Assembly: GCA_005805505.1 (NCBI GenBank)
Contig: SYMJ01000129.1
Span: forward strand, 1 to 56,547
Reading direction: 5' to 3'
DNA from: Verrucomicrobiales bacterium
GTDB lineage: Bacteria > Verrucomicrobiota > Verrucomicrobiia > Limisphaerales > UBA9464
DNA length: 56,547 nt
Shown here: positions 36,887 through 44,676 of the stretch, one piece after another
How the letters are laid out: every line of letters begins with the position of its first letter
How positions within the stretch are numbered: position 1 is the stretch's first letter
Translations under genes and position numbers: made by a program
The notes under the pieces: model-generated
Databases searched by the model: none
What the model was told of the DNA's origin: nothing
The model's input: the letters and a program-made list of their open reading frames with translations, nothing else

Positions 36887-38154
36887 GGGTTGCCGGGCGG
36901 CCAAAGCGATTGGCCCACATCGGTTCGGTAGTAGCTGCCAAGGGATCGAATCTTACGGATGTCGCTGTAGGCGTTGCGAATGGCTTCGTCCATCGATCCG
37001 GCCAGGGCCGTGATATCCGCAATACGGTGGCCAGTGGCCTCCAGTCCGCCCAGCGCTGACTCGGCCACCTCTTGCCACCAGACATCACCCTGAAAGGCCC
37101 CGTCGACCGTCACCGGCACCCGCGGTCCGGTGAGTTGGGTGAAGGGATAACCGTAGCCCGCCAGAGTCAGGTTGCATCCGAACTCGCGGCCGCTCCGCCA
37201 ACGGGGACTCAGGGGCAACCCCAGCGCGCAGCGGCCGAAGGTGTCCAGCGGGTTAGCCAGCATGGCGGCGATCATAGGACCGCTGGTGACGCCCAATCGC
37301 ACATTGTACTCGAGCACATGCCAGCGCTCCTCATGGCGGATGGCGGTCACTTGCACGGGGCCGCTGAATCCGACCTCGCGGAACCACGGGCGCAGGGGTT
37401 CCAGGAGTTCTTTGGCAAGGCCGTAGCGGTCGCCCGGATCGCATTCCACGAGCCCACCCAGTGGGGCTCCAGCGACGATGCCGAGGTTCCCGTCGAAGGC
37501 CCGTTTGTATTCTTGATTGGTGACCAACGAGTAGATTTCACCGTCGCTCACCAGCGCGATATGCCCGGCTTCGCGTCGTCCGAGGTATTCTTGGAGAAAA
37601 ATCCCCTCGGCGTCATCGATCCGAGGCAACCAGGCCAGGGTGTCCTCCGGTGTCTCACACACGATGGTGTGGATCGGGCTGGTGGGGGAACACAGGGGAT
37701 TCTTGACCACAAATGGGCGGCCCTCCCGCCGCACCAGAGCCTCGGCTTCCGCCCGCGTGGGAATGAGGTGCGATCGCGGGAATGGGATGCCGGTCTGGCG
37801 GCAGAGTTCTCGGGCGAAATCGCGCTCCCGCTCCAAGCGTAATCCTTCGCCGGTCGGGCAGAGTATGGGAATTCCCAGGCCGAGGAGTTCTGCAGTCCAT
37901 GGGCGAAGTGCCCATTCCAGCGACATGGGAATGAGGAAGTCGGGTCGCCGTTCACGGAATCCTGGGCAGGGGTTGGGCACCTCGACGCTAGAAACGCAGG
38001 GGCCTTCCTGAAGGGGGCCATAATGTGCGTAGTCCCGGGTCAAGTAGGCCGTGACCTCGCCACCGTCTCCGCGGAGGTGGCGCATGAGCGCTTGGGTAAA
38101 TGCCCCGACTCCCAGCAGGGCTACCCGTTTGAATGTCAGTTCACTTGCATCCAT
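36883..38154 (-). CDS. PurD-like ATP-grasp ligase, substrate unknown
   Basis: 423 residues. The overall layout follows phosphoribosylamine-glycine ligase (PurD): an N-terminal Rossmann-like domain, ATP-grasp core (FVVKNPLCSP; EGIFLQEYLGRREAGHIALV; KRAFDGNLGIVAGAPLGGLV; VLEYNVRLG) and the PurD C-terminal domain (NLTLAGYGYPF; GHRIADITALAGSMDEAIRNAY). Two PurD hallmarks differ: the N-terminal GxGGREHA is replaced by GVGAFTQALM, and RFGDPETQ by RLGVTSGPM. It is therefore probably a paralogue that ligates another acid-amine pair. The ATG at 38154 is used; a TTG at 38175 is in frame. It is translationally coupled to alr. Confidence 0.8.
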   Translation of the reverse strand: MDASELTFKRVALLGVGAFTQALMRHLRGDGGEVTAYLTRDYAHYGPLQEGPCVSSVEVPNPCPGFRERRPDFLIPMSLEWALRPWTAELLGLGIPILCPTGEGLRLERERDFARELCRQTGIPFPRSHLIPTRAEAEALVRREGRPFVVKNPLCSPTSPIHTIVCETPEDTLAWLPRIDDAEGIFLQEYLGRREAGHIALVSDGEIYSLVTNQEYKRAFDGNLGIVAGAPLGGLVECDPGDRYGLAKELLEPLRPWFREVGFSGPVQVTAIRHEERWHVLEYNVRLGVTSGPMIAAMLANPLDTFGRCALGLPLSPRWRSGREFGCNLTLAGYGYPFTQLTGPRVPVTVDGAFQGDVWWQEVAESALGGLEATGHRIADITALAGSMDEAIRNAYSDIRKIRSLGSYYRTDVGQSLWPPGNP

Positions 38155-38269
38155 GCCATCGATCAAGACCGTCAACGGTTCGGCTCAAGACCCCGGTTGA
38201 AAAGCAGGAAGATGCCCTGACGCACACTTTTCATTCTTCGCTAAATCCCGAGTGAGTTGACGGACCGGT

Positions 38270-38311
38270 GGAACGCCGGGTCGAGGGACCCATCCTACAA
38301 GGTGAGCTCGT
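38270..38311 (+). repeat. 42-bp repeat, upstream copy beside the pseudopilin gene
   Basis: 37 of 42 bases match 39156-39197 in the same orientation. The core GGAACGCCGGGTCG.GGGACCC can fold as GGGTC/GACCC. It lies 81 bases before the pseudopilin ATG, in the only upstream region of that gene. Confidence 0.7.
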
Positions 38312-38391
38312 TTGACGAACGGAATACGCTGGAACACGGGATTGACGGGTCGGCTTGGATTGCCTCTTCTGGTCCTAGTCCCACCATTGCT

Positions 38392-39138
38392 ATGAAGCTA
38401 TCCACTCATCTGCACAGTCGCGCCCGTGCGGGTTTCACTCTCATCGAGTTGCTGGTGGTCATTGCCATCATCGCTATTCTGGCCGGCATGCTCCTGCCAG
38501 CTTTGGCGCGAGCCAAGAGCAAGTCGTTGACGATCAGTTGCAATAATAACCAGCGCCAGATGGGACTGGGACTGCACATGTACGCCGACGACAATCGGGA
38601 CAATTACCCCGTGTACAACGATTGGGGAACTCTGGGCGGCAAGAAGGGGGTCATGTCGCTGCACGGTGGGTTGACGGGTGCCACCAACCGACCGCTGAAC
38701 ATTTACGTTCCAGCCTTCGCGGCGTTTAAGTGTCCAGCTGACAAGGGGGATTCGCTGTGGAAGAGCACGTTTCCGAAAGGTACCCGCAGTTGCTACGACG
38801 CCTGGGGCAATAGCTATCTGACGGTTTGGTCGGTGGAAACCTTGCGGGTGAAGCATGTCACGGGGGATTCCTCCAATCCGGGTGCTCCTCAAGGCCGACC
38901 CATCAAGACGAGCGAGATTGCTCTTGGGCCCTCGAACAAGCTGATCCAGGGGGACTGGCCCTGGTGGGCCGATCGCGACAAGAACGACATCGCCAGTCAG
39001 TGGCACAACGTGAAGGGACAGTACCGCTTCAACGTGCTGTGGGGCGATGGGCACACCGACTTCTTCCGCTTCCCTAAAGAGGCCTCTCAGTGGAACTACA
39101 CAGGCCCCGCGCCGGACCCCAACTTTACTTGGTGGTGA
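38392..39138 (+). CDS. Pseudopilin with type II secretion-type prepilin leader (verrucomicrobial family)
   Basis: 248 residues. The leader has the prepilin peptidase motif [19 protein letters not shown], with Glu at +5, followed by the ALARAKSKS and [20 protein letters not shown] segment typical of the large verrucomicrobial/planctomycete pseudopilin family. Near the C-terminus [13 protein letters not shown] matches the 'H-x-DG' tail of these proteins. The ATG at 38392 puts the leader at the right distance; an ORF extension upstream to 38257 is not conserved. Such genes occur in dozens of copies per genome and their role (secretion, surface structures or carbohydrate handling) is not settled. 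Copies of one 42-bp repeat lie on both sides. Confidence 0.88.
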   Translation: MKLSTHLHSRARAGFTLIELLVVIAIIAILAGMLLPALARAKSKSLTISCNNNQRQMGLGLHMYADDNRDNYPVYNDWGTLGGKKGVMSLHGGLTGATNRPLNIYVPAFAAFKCPADKGDSLWKSTFPKGTRSCYDAWGNSYLTVWSVETLRVKHVTGDSSNPGAPQGRPIKTSEIALGPSNKLIQGDWPWWADRDKNDIASQWHNVKGQYRFNVLWGDGHTDFFRFPKEASQWNYTGPAPDPNFTWW

Positions 39139-39155
39139 GCGGTGGTTTTTGGGCG

Positions 39156-39238
39156 GGAACGCCGGGTCGGGGGACCCGGCCTACAGGGTGAGCCCGTAGG
39201 CTGGGCGGTGTGCTGTAGGCCCGGTGCCTGCACCGGGC
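39156..39238 (+). repeat. Palindromic repeat cluster downstream of the pseudopilin gene
   Basis: 39156-39197 is the second copy of the 42-bp repeat found at 38270. It contains a perfect GCCGGGTC/GACCCGGC hairpin with a four-base loop (39161-39168 and 39173-39180). Directly after it, GCCCGGTG (39219-39226) pairs with CACCGGGC (39231-39238). The two hairpins resemble clustered REP elements. They lie between the pseudopilin and the convergent PEP-CTERM gene, so a transcript-end role is also possible. Confidence 0.7.
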
Positions 39239-39322
39239 GGTCTGAGGGTTCGGTATCCTCACCGGGCCACACGGGGTGTGGCGTCGGTTGGGGAGCACGG
39301 CAGGCGGCGAGGCCGGGATTGG

Positions 39323-41989
39323 TCAGGGTCGGCGTTTTTGGCGTCGTTGCCAGAGGATCAGCGCCCCGGTGCCGACGAGAAGGAGTGCCCAGGTTTCGGG
39401 TTCGGGAACGATAGCCGGGGTGGTCAATGGATCGACCGGCGTCAGGCCCGCGGCCTTGTATTGCGCCTTGGTTTCCAGAACGACCGCACCGCTGACGGGG
39501 GTGACCAATTGCCAGCGTCCGGCCAGCGCAACGGCCTCCGTGGTCTTGCGCTCTCGGCGCAGTTGGTTGATTTGATCGCGGGCCCAGAGACGGACGAGAT
39601 GGCGCGAAGCAGTGGGTCCGTTCGTGTTCCCGGTTTCGGATCGCTCCCGGCGCCAATGCCACTCGGGAGTCAGCCCGGTCCAGGTGTCGAGGAACCGCTT
39701 CAAGTCGTCGTCCAAAGTGCCGAGTCGGGGCACGGATTCATACAGGGGCTGTGCGAACCATTCCTTGGCGGCGAGATTGGGACCCGTTGCGACCTGGAGG
39801 TCCACCAGTCGAGCTCCGGTGGCCTCCCCTCGCTGAAGTCGCTGGGATATCGACTGAGGATCGCCCAGAAGAACAGGCACGTTGCCGTGGATCCAAAGGA
39901 CCGTGCCGCCGGCCTGTTGAGAGGCCCAACCCCAGGCGGCCTCCAGCGCCGGCAGCGGATCGTGGCCGCCCTTAAATTGGGGCGTGTTGCGTTCCATTGG
40001 CTCGACGGCGGCTTTGAACGGGCCTTCCGTGATGGTCGCCATCTCCCGTAGGCCATCCTCGGAAACCCATAGGCGCAAGTCGCCTCGGGCTGGCGTTGAA
40101 GCCAAATACTGCCGAAGCGCTTGCCAGCCATCCTGTCCATCCCGGCCGCCGTCTATCACCACCGCCAACCTCCCTCGGGACGGTGTCGTGACGGAGGAGA
40201 TGGTTTGTCGCACGGCAGCGGGTGGAGTTGAACGGTCGTCGATGCTCCACGGACTGGTGGCCTCGGCCTTGCGATGCAGTTTTAGGGTCGGAAACGCGTG
40301 GGTCCCCCACGAGACGGGGATGGTTGCTGTCAGGCTGTTGGAACCGGTGCTGGTCCAACCCCAAGCGGACGGTGGGTTGAGGATCTTCTGCGGGGACTCG
40401 AGCCAGACATGATGCTTCAGGGTCTCGGCGAAGGCGAAGTTGCGTTCGACGATGCGGGGCCACACATAGGCGACTTCTTGGGCTCCGAGTGGAGTGAGCG
40501 GTGCGGTGATGCCGAGGCGAATTTTCATGGTGCCGCCCTTGGGAGGCACCGGAAAGCACTGCATGAGCACGCGGTCGGGGCCGGAGGTGGTGACGAGGAC
40601 GGGGTCGCGGCGTTGGGCAACGGCCACCTGTTGATAGGCGGCACGGACCTCACCGCGGCCGGCGAAGGCGGCTTCGCGTTCTTCGCCATAAACCCAAAGG
40701 GTTAGGCGCGAGACCACGCCACCGGGGGGTAACTGGATTTCGGCCCGGGCCTCGCGTTGGCGCGACGCGTGGTCGTTGCGAAATTCGAGGATCCATTCGG
40801 TGTAGTCCCAACCGTCGTCGGCGTTGCTCGTGACATCGAGGCGGGAGGACTGGAGGGACAGGCCGGACACATGGCCGGCGACCGCCTCACCGCCGATCGA
40901 AGGGTCCCACTCGAAATTCTGGAACACCTCGCGACCGACACCCCGCAGGGAACCGAGTGGCGGCCGAACTTCGTTGAAGGCGCGCCCGGTGACTTGGAAA
41001 TACACCGCCTGCGCGGCCTCCGGCGTGACGGTGAAGGTGCGGGATTTGCGGTTCTCGAATGGGTCCAAGGCATTGTCCCAAATTTGGCGTCGTTTTCCGT
41101 AGCAGGCGCGCAGCACCGCGTCATGGGTATCCCAACTGCGCAAATGCCGGATGGCCGCCCGGCGGTCGGCGGGTCCGTCGGCATCAATGGCTTCGCGCAA
41201 GGCCCGTAGGGTGAAAAACTCTGGCAGCGCCAGCGCGGCCAAGACCAGCAACGACCCCACTGCGGCCGTCCAGGTATGTTTGGGCCAGTGGACCGAGTTT
41301 GCTTTGGCGCGTTTTCGGCCACCCGATCGAAGGCAGAGGCCGAAAATCCACGCAATCAAGGGGGCCAACGGGATGAGCCCCACGCCGTAGAAGACGATAC
41401 CGAATGCAGCCAATGGCGTGATCGGGGCGTAGGCCACGGCGTAAGCCCCGGAGATGCCCAAGGAAGCAGAAAGCATCCAGGCGAACCATCGGGGCAGGGG
41501 GTGTGAAGAGCGTTCGAAAAACCAAAGGCCCAGGGCGTTGGTTAACGGAACCAAGGCGATGAGCAGGATGTGGAACGGGGTAGGAATCGGATCCAGGAGG
41601 TCATCGGCTGAGGGGTGTTCGGCCCATTCGAAGAGGAGTGTTCCGAAGGGCAATAAAACGCCCAGAACGGCCCGGAGGATTAACCAAAGCCAACTTTTTT
41701 TGGATCGGCCTTTGAGCGGCGGAGACGGGTCCTGGGCTGGGCTGGGAGCCTTGGAGAGGGCAGGAGGGGTGGGGCTCTCGAGCAGGCTGGGATCGACCTG
41801 GGCAAGAATGCGTCGGACATCCGACTCGGTGACCACGGACAAGTTCAGAGAAGACGCCTCGCGTTCGACATGGTCGCGCAAATCGGCGACGACTTCATCG
41901 GCTTCAGCTCCGTCGGCGGCGAAGCGGGCGCGGTGTTGGTCGAGATGGCGTTGGAGGACGGCGCGGGCGCTGGGGGTCCAGGTGTTCAT
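39323..41989 (-). CDS. HAAS-type N-terminus, five membrane segments, VIT domain and PEP-CTERM sorting signal
   Basis: 888 residues. Residues ~10-70 resemble a HAAS/permease-prefix domain (VVADLRDHVEREASSLNLSV; VRRILAQVDPSLL). About five hydrophobic segments follow up to residue ~260 (WLWLILRAVLGVLLPFGTLL; WTAAVGSLLVLAALALPEFF). Residues ~370-520 resemble a VIT domain (REARAEIQLPPGGVVSRLTL; GRGEVRAAYQQVAVAQRRDP; KIRLGITAPLTPLG). The C-terminus is a PEP-CTERM signal: VPEPETWALLLVGTGALILW then QRRQKRR. An exosortase would process it, but none is in the window. It overlaps the PadR gene by four bases. I know of VIT proteins with exosortase signals in other phyla (MSEP-CTERM, XrtN-linked), which suggests a related role. 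Confidence 0.8.
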   Translation of the reverse strand: MNTWTPSARAVLQRHLDQHRARFAADGAEADEVVADLRDHVEREASSLNLSVVTESDVRRILAQVDPSLLESPTPPALSKAPSPAQDPSPPLKGRSKKSWLWLILRAVLGVLLPFGTLLFEWAEHPSADDLLDPIPTPFHILLIALVPLTNALGLWFFERSSHPLPRWFAWMLSASLGISGAYAVAYAPITPLAAFGIVFYGVGLIPLAPLIAWIFGLCLRSGGRKRAKANSVHWPKHTWTAAVGSLLVLAALALPEFFTLRALREAIDADGPADRRAAIRHLRSWDTHDAVLRACYGKRRQIWDNALDPFENRKSRTFTVTPEAAQAVYFQVTGRAFNEVRPPLGSLRGVGREVFQNFEWDPSIGGEAVAGHVSGLSLQSSRLDVTSNADDGWDYTEWILEFRNDHASRQREARAEIQLPPGGVVSRLTLWVYGEEREAAFAGRGEVRAAYQQVAVAQRRDPVLVTTSGPDRVLMQCFPVPPKGGTMKIRLGITAPLTPLGAQEVAYVWPRIVERNFAFAETLKHHVWLESPQKILNPPSAWGWTSTGSNSLTATIPVSWGTHAFPTLKLHRKAEATSPWSIDDRSTPPAAVRQTISSVTTPSRGRLAVVIDGGRDGQDGWQALRQYLASTPARGDLRLWVSEDGLREMATITEGPFKAAVEPMERNTPQFKGGHDPLPALEAAWGWASQQAGGTVLWIHGNVPVLLGDPQSISQRLQRGEATGARLVDLQVATGPNLAAKEWFAQPLYESVPRLGTLDDDLKRFLDTWTGLTPEWHWRRERSETGNTNGPTASRHLVRLWARDQINQLRRERKTTEAVALAGRWQLVTPVSGAVVLETKAQYKAAGLTPVDPLTTPAIVPEPETWALLLVGTGALILWQRRQKRRP

Positions 41990-42324
41990 GAGCGGACTCC
42001 GACTTGTTGGGTGCTGTGCTGAAGGGTTTCGAGGAACACGTTCATCGTCTCCAGGGTGCGAAGTCCTTCGGGGGTCAGGGAGTAGTACTTGCGGGCGGGG
42101 CCGCTGGATGATTCTTCCAGGCGAGTGCTGACCAGACCGGCCAGTCTAAGGCGAGACATCAGGGGGTAAAGTGTGCCTTCGGTGAGGCCCATGCCGGGGA
42201 CCTGCGACAACTCTTTGACTAGTTCGTAGCCGTAGCGTTCGCGGACCGAGAGGGTCCGCAGGATGCAGAGTTCCAGGACGCCTTTGCGCATTTGAACGAC
42301 CCAATTGTCAAAGAAGTCCGACAT
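41986..42324 (-). CDS. PadR-family transcriptional regulator
   Basis: 112 residues. The winged helix-turn-helix is clear: MRKGVLELCILRTLSVRERY, GYELVKELSQVPGMGLTEGT, LYPLMSRLRLAGLVSTRLEE and KYYSLTPEGL. This is the short PadR type with one C-terminal helix. PadR genes are commonly paired with HAAS-domain membrane proteins; here the partner gene overlaps by four bases and the pair is presumably autoregulated. Confidence 0.92.
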   Translation of the reverse strand: MSDFFDNWVVQMRKGVLELCILRTLSVRERYGYELVKELSQVPGMGLTEGTLYPLMSRLRLAGLVSTRLEESSSGPARKYYSLTPEGLRTLETMNVFLETLQHSTQQVGVRS

Positions 42325-42349
42325 GGATTGTTGGGGAAGTTGGGGCTGA

Positions 42350-42700
42350 CTAAAACCAGGAGGTCTTGCTGGTGACCGAGACGTTTAGGTCGGGATGGAC
42401 CACGGCCTCAATTCGGTAGCGCCCTTTGGGCTCGAAGTAGCCTTGTTTTCCTGAGTCCACGGTTCGTTGAGCGGCATCAAAGCGCAGGCCGAGGCTGGAT
42501 TCGCTGCTGGGAGTGACGGTCCACTGGTGTTGGGTGCCGGGTTCTAGGATGGGGAGGCGCTCCGAGAAGCCGGTGCCAGAGACGACGAGGTTGCTCAAGG
42601 TGTGTGGCGAGTCGTTCTTCACGGTGATGCGCGGGGCGGGATTGCAGCCGCACAGGGCGGCGACGAGGCCGAGGGCAAGGAGGCTGGGGAGCTGCTTCAT
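42350..42700 (-). CDS. Small predicted lipoprotein
   Basis: 116 residues, no recognised family. The N-terminus is a lipoprotein signal (LPSLLALGLVAALCGCNPAP, lipobox Cys at residue 19). The mature part reads as one small beta domain (RITVKNDSPHTLSNLVVSGT; ERLPILEPGTQHQWTVTP; GRYRIEAVVHPDLNVSVT). It lies 25 bases upstream of the PadR gene and is probably the first gene of the same operon. The Asp/Ser rules for inner- versus outer-membrane sorting are not known for this phylum. Confidence 0.75.
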   Translation of the reverse strand: MKQLPSLLALGLVAALCGCNPAPRITVKNDSPHTLSNLVVSGTGFSERLPILEPGTQHQWTVTPSSESSLGLRFDAAQRTVDSGKQGYFEPKGRYRIEAVVHPDLNVSVTSKTSWF

Positions 42701-43055
42701 GGGGTGGGTGGCAGGTGGCAGTGGGCGAAGGATCCAGTGGATTGTGCCGTAGAGGGTGGTGTAGGGCTGGCTACAAGAAGAGCTGATGAGGCATGCGATT
42801 AATAAGGCAGTTCACGGATGGTATTGTGTAATGCAAGGTAGCTGGTTTAGCAATGCTTTTAAGTGGGTTTTTTGGAGGGATGATAAGGCGGGGTCGTGGG
42901 TGAGCGCTTCGCGGGACGGACCTGCGTTCGCAGAGATTCTTCGGAAGAAGGAAGAGCTTTCGCGCTGCGCGCGAGGAAGAATGTCTTTAGGGGACAGGCT
43001 TCGGAAGTGGGGATGCTCGACATTGGAGGGCCGGTCGGTGGAAGGTCCGGGAAAG
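42701..43055. other. 355-base gap with palindromic structure, no gene seen
   Basis: The first ~185 bases include a locally A+T-rich stretch (about 42785-42885) that may hold promoters for the divergent lipoprotein and RelE-like genes; no clean -35/-10 pair stands out. Further on there are short inverted repeats: CTGCG..CGCAG at 42922-42933, ATTCTTC pairing with GAAGAAT (about 42936 and 42975), and CTTTCGCGCTGCGCGCGAGG at 42957-42976, which matches 56385-56404 at 18 of 20 bases. I found no antitoxin-like ORF. Confidence 0.4.
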
Positions 43056-43415
43056 ATGCAGCCGTTCCAAATCATCTTCAATCCGACCAGTGCCGCTGAG
43101 TTGTCCAAGCTCCCCAAGGACCTCCAATTGCTGGTGCTCGGGCAGTTCCGGGGTCTTCCTTCGGAATTGATGCGGGAGGAAGGGGCCTTCGGGAGTCTGT
43201 CCCGGCAAGGGCGGACGTTGACGCGATATCGCTTGGGCGATTACCGGGTTTATTTTGAGCGGCATCCACTCGGGGTGGTGGTGCACCGGATTCTAAGTCG
43301 CAACACGCTGAAGGATTTCCTCTACCGTTCTAGCCTGCCGACCGGTGAGGATGAGCAGTTGGAGGGGAATCCGAAGTTCTGGGAACTCATCGCGGCCGCG
43401 AAGTCGGTGCGCTAA
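43056..43415 (+). CDS. RelE/ParE-superfamily toxin-like protein, apparently orphan
   Basis: 119 residues. The first ~90 look like the RelE/ParE fold: IIFNPTSAAELSKLPKDLQL, then GRTLTRYRLGDYRVYFERHP and GVVVHRILSRNTLKDFL, with the basic R-Y-R-L-G-D-Y-R-V strand typical of RelE toxins (mRNA interferases or gyrase poisons). The C-terminal ~25 residues are an extra tail. The ATG at 43056 begins the fold; the longer frame back to 42786 has no conserved sequence. No antitoxin gene lies on either side within 300 bases, so it may be chromosomally domesticated or have a distant partner. Confidence 0.68.
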   Translation: MQPFQIIFNPTSAAELSKLPKDLQLLVLGQFRGLPSELMREEGAFGSLSRQGRTLTRYRLGDYRVYFERHPLGVVVHRILSRNTLKDFLYRSSLPTGEDEQLEGNPKFWELIAAAKSVR

Positions 43416-43601
43416 ATGGCTCCAGGAGTTTCGGCGTGGGGGTGGTGCTCAGACGGCCTTGGGGCGCTGTGCGGCGCTCGAGGCGGTTTCGGTTTGGGAG
43501 CGCCCTAGAGGCGGTTCTGGGAAAATGGGTGTGGGTGATAGTCAGTCTGCGCAAGGCGGGGACTCCACCCAGCCGGAATGATTTAATTGCTAGGAAACGG
43601 A

Positions 43602-43715
43602 CGGCATGGCGGATTCTTTCGCAATACGAAGCGAGAGCGAGGAGCGGGCTAGAGAGCGAGGCCCATAATGTTTGAATAATGACGTTCTCGCGGAAGAGGA
43701 CGCAAGCCAGCCCGA
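43602..43715 (+). repeat. Dispersed non-coding repeat, copy B
   Basis: This is the plus-strand counterpart of the repeat at 10314-10440 (there on the minus strand). It ends 25 bases before the stop of the convergent kinase gene. The preceding part of the gap (43416-43601) has no gene or motif I can support. The shared ends and variable middle suggest a non-autonomous mobile or REP-like element. No terminal direct duplication is obvious. Confidence 0.65.
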
Positions 43716-43740
43716 CTGATCTAACAGAAAGCGTTCTGAC

Positions 43741-44562
43741 TCAGACGTAGAGCGCCTTACGCAGTTCGTGGGTGAGCACAGACATCGAGGGGTAACGCAT
43801 CGCCGGATCTTGTTCGAGACACCGGAGGATAATTTTTTCGAGCGCCAACGGGATGTCGGGATTGAGTTTGCGCGGGGGGATAAAGTCCGAACGGTTCCGC
43901 TGGGCGTGAAAGACACCGTCGGCCGAGTCTCCGGGAAAGGGCTTTCGGTGGGTCAATAATTCGTAGGCGCTAATGCCATAGGCCCAAATGTCGGCCCGGT
44001 GATCGACCGGTACGCGGGCCAATTGCTCCGGAGACATGTAGTGCGGGGTGCCCGGGTTTTTGTCGAGTTTGCGGGGCGGGTCCGGAATGAGTTGGGCTAG
44101 ATCGAAGTCGATGAGCTTGAGCCGGCCGTTGCGGGTTAGTAGCACGTTTTCCGGCTTCACATCGAGGTGCATGTAGCCGCGGTCATGGACCACCTCGAGG
44201 GCCTCGGCCATGTCGATGAGCACTTGGGCGATGTTCTCGGCTAGGACCGGATCGCCGGTGGCCATGCGCAGCTTGAGGTTCTCACCTTCGACGTATTCAA
44301 GCACCAGAACCAACTCGCCATCGATCTTGCCGTGCTCGATGTAGCCGATGATGTGCTTGTCGTCTTGGCAGGCCTGCAGGGTCTCACAACCGGTCAGGAA
44401 GCGCTTGCGCTCCGTGAAGGCGAAGGTCGTGTTGTTGAGCATTAGCCGGAGAGCCACTGTCTTGCCGGCGGCGTCGGTGCCTAACCAGATCTCGGACATT
44501 CCGCCTGCGTTGATCTCCTCGTGGAGCGTGTAGGGGCCGATCTTGGTTCCGTGGCGTGACAT
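43741..44562 (-). CDS. Serine/threonine protein kinase-like protein with altered catalytic motifs
   Basis: 273 residues, a single kinase domain without a membrane segment. Subdomains can be followed: a Gly-rich loop INAGGMSEIWLG, the VAIK position (KTVALRLML, Arg39 in place of Lys), the catalytic loop MHLDVKPENVLL (HRD Arg replaced by Leu, Asp and Asn kept), the metal motif LIDFDLAQ (DFG to DFD), GTPHYMSPEQLA and RADIWAYGISAYELLTHRKP. The altered Lys and Gly suggest either a pseudokinase or a divergent active kinase. ATG 44562 is used; an open frame reaches 44661 without kinase sequence. The gene is divergent from the DUF1080 gene. Confidence 0.85.
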   Translation of the reverse strand: MSRHGTKIGPYTLHEEINAGGMSEIWLGTDAAGKTVALRLMLNNTTFAFTERKRFLTGCETLQACQDDKHIIGYIEHGKIDGELVLVLEYVEGENLKLRMATGDPVLAENIAQVLIDMAEALEVVHDRGYMHLDVKPENVLLTRNGRLKLIDFDLAQLIPDPPRKLDKNPGTPHYMSPEQLARVPVDHRADIWAYGISAYELLTHRKPFPGDSADGVFHAQRNRSDFIPPRKLNPDIPLALEKIILRCLEQDPAMRYPSMSVLTHELRKALYV

Positions 44563-44676
44563 CCGGTTAAGAACCCCGAGTAAACCGCGGGGCTCTTCTG
44601 AAATCAATCTTGCCTCTAAAGACGTACCACGGTTGACCCCAGAGCCGAACAGGATTAACACCGACGGGAACTCCTC

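Noticed and set aside
42786-43055. Upstream in-frame extension of the RelE-like gene
   Set aside because: The extra 90 residues show no conserved sequence, and the DNA there contains inverted repeats; the fold starts at the 43056 ATG.
44633-44661. Possible promoter (TTGACC, 17 bases, TAACAC) before the DUF1080 gene
   Set aside because: The -10 matches only three of six consensus positions and would leave almost no leader before the ATG.
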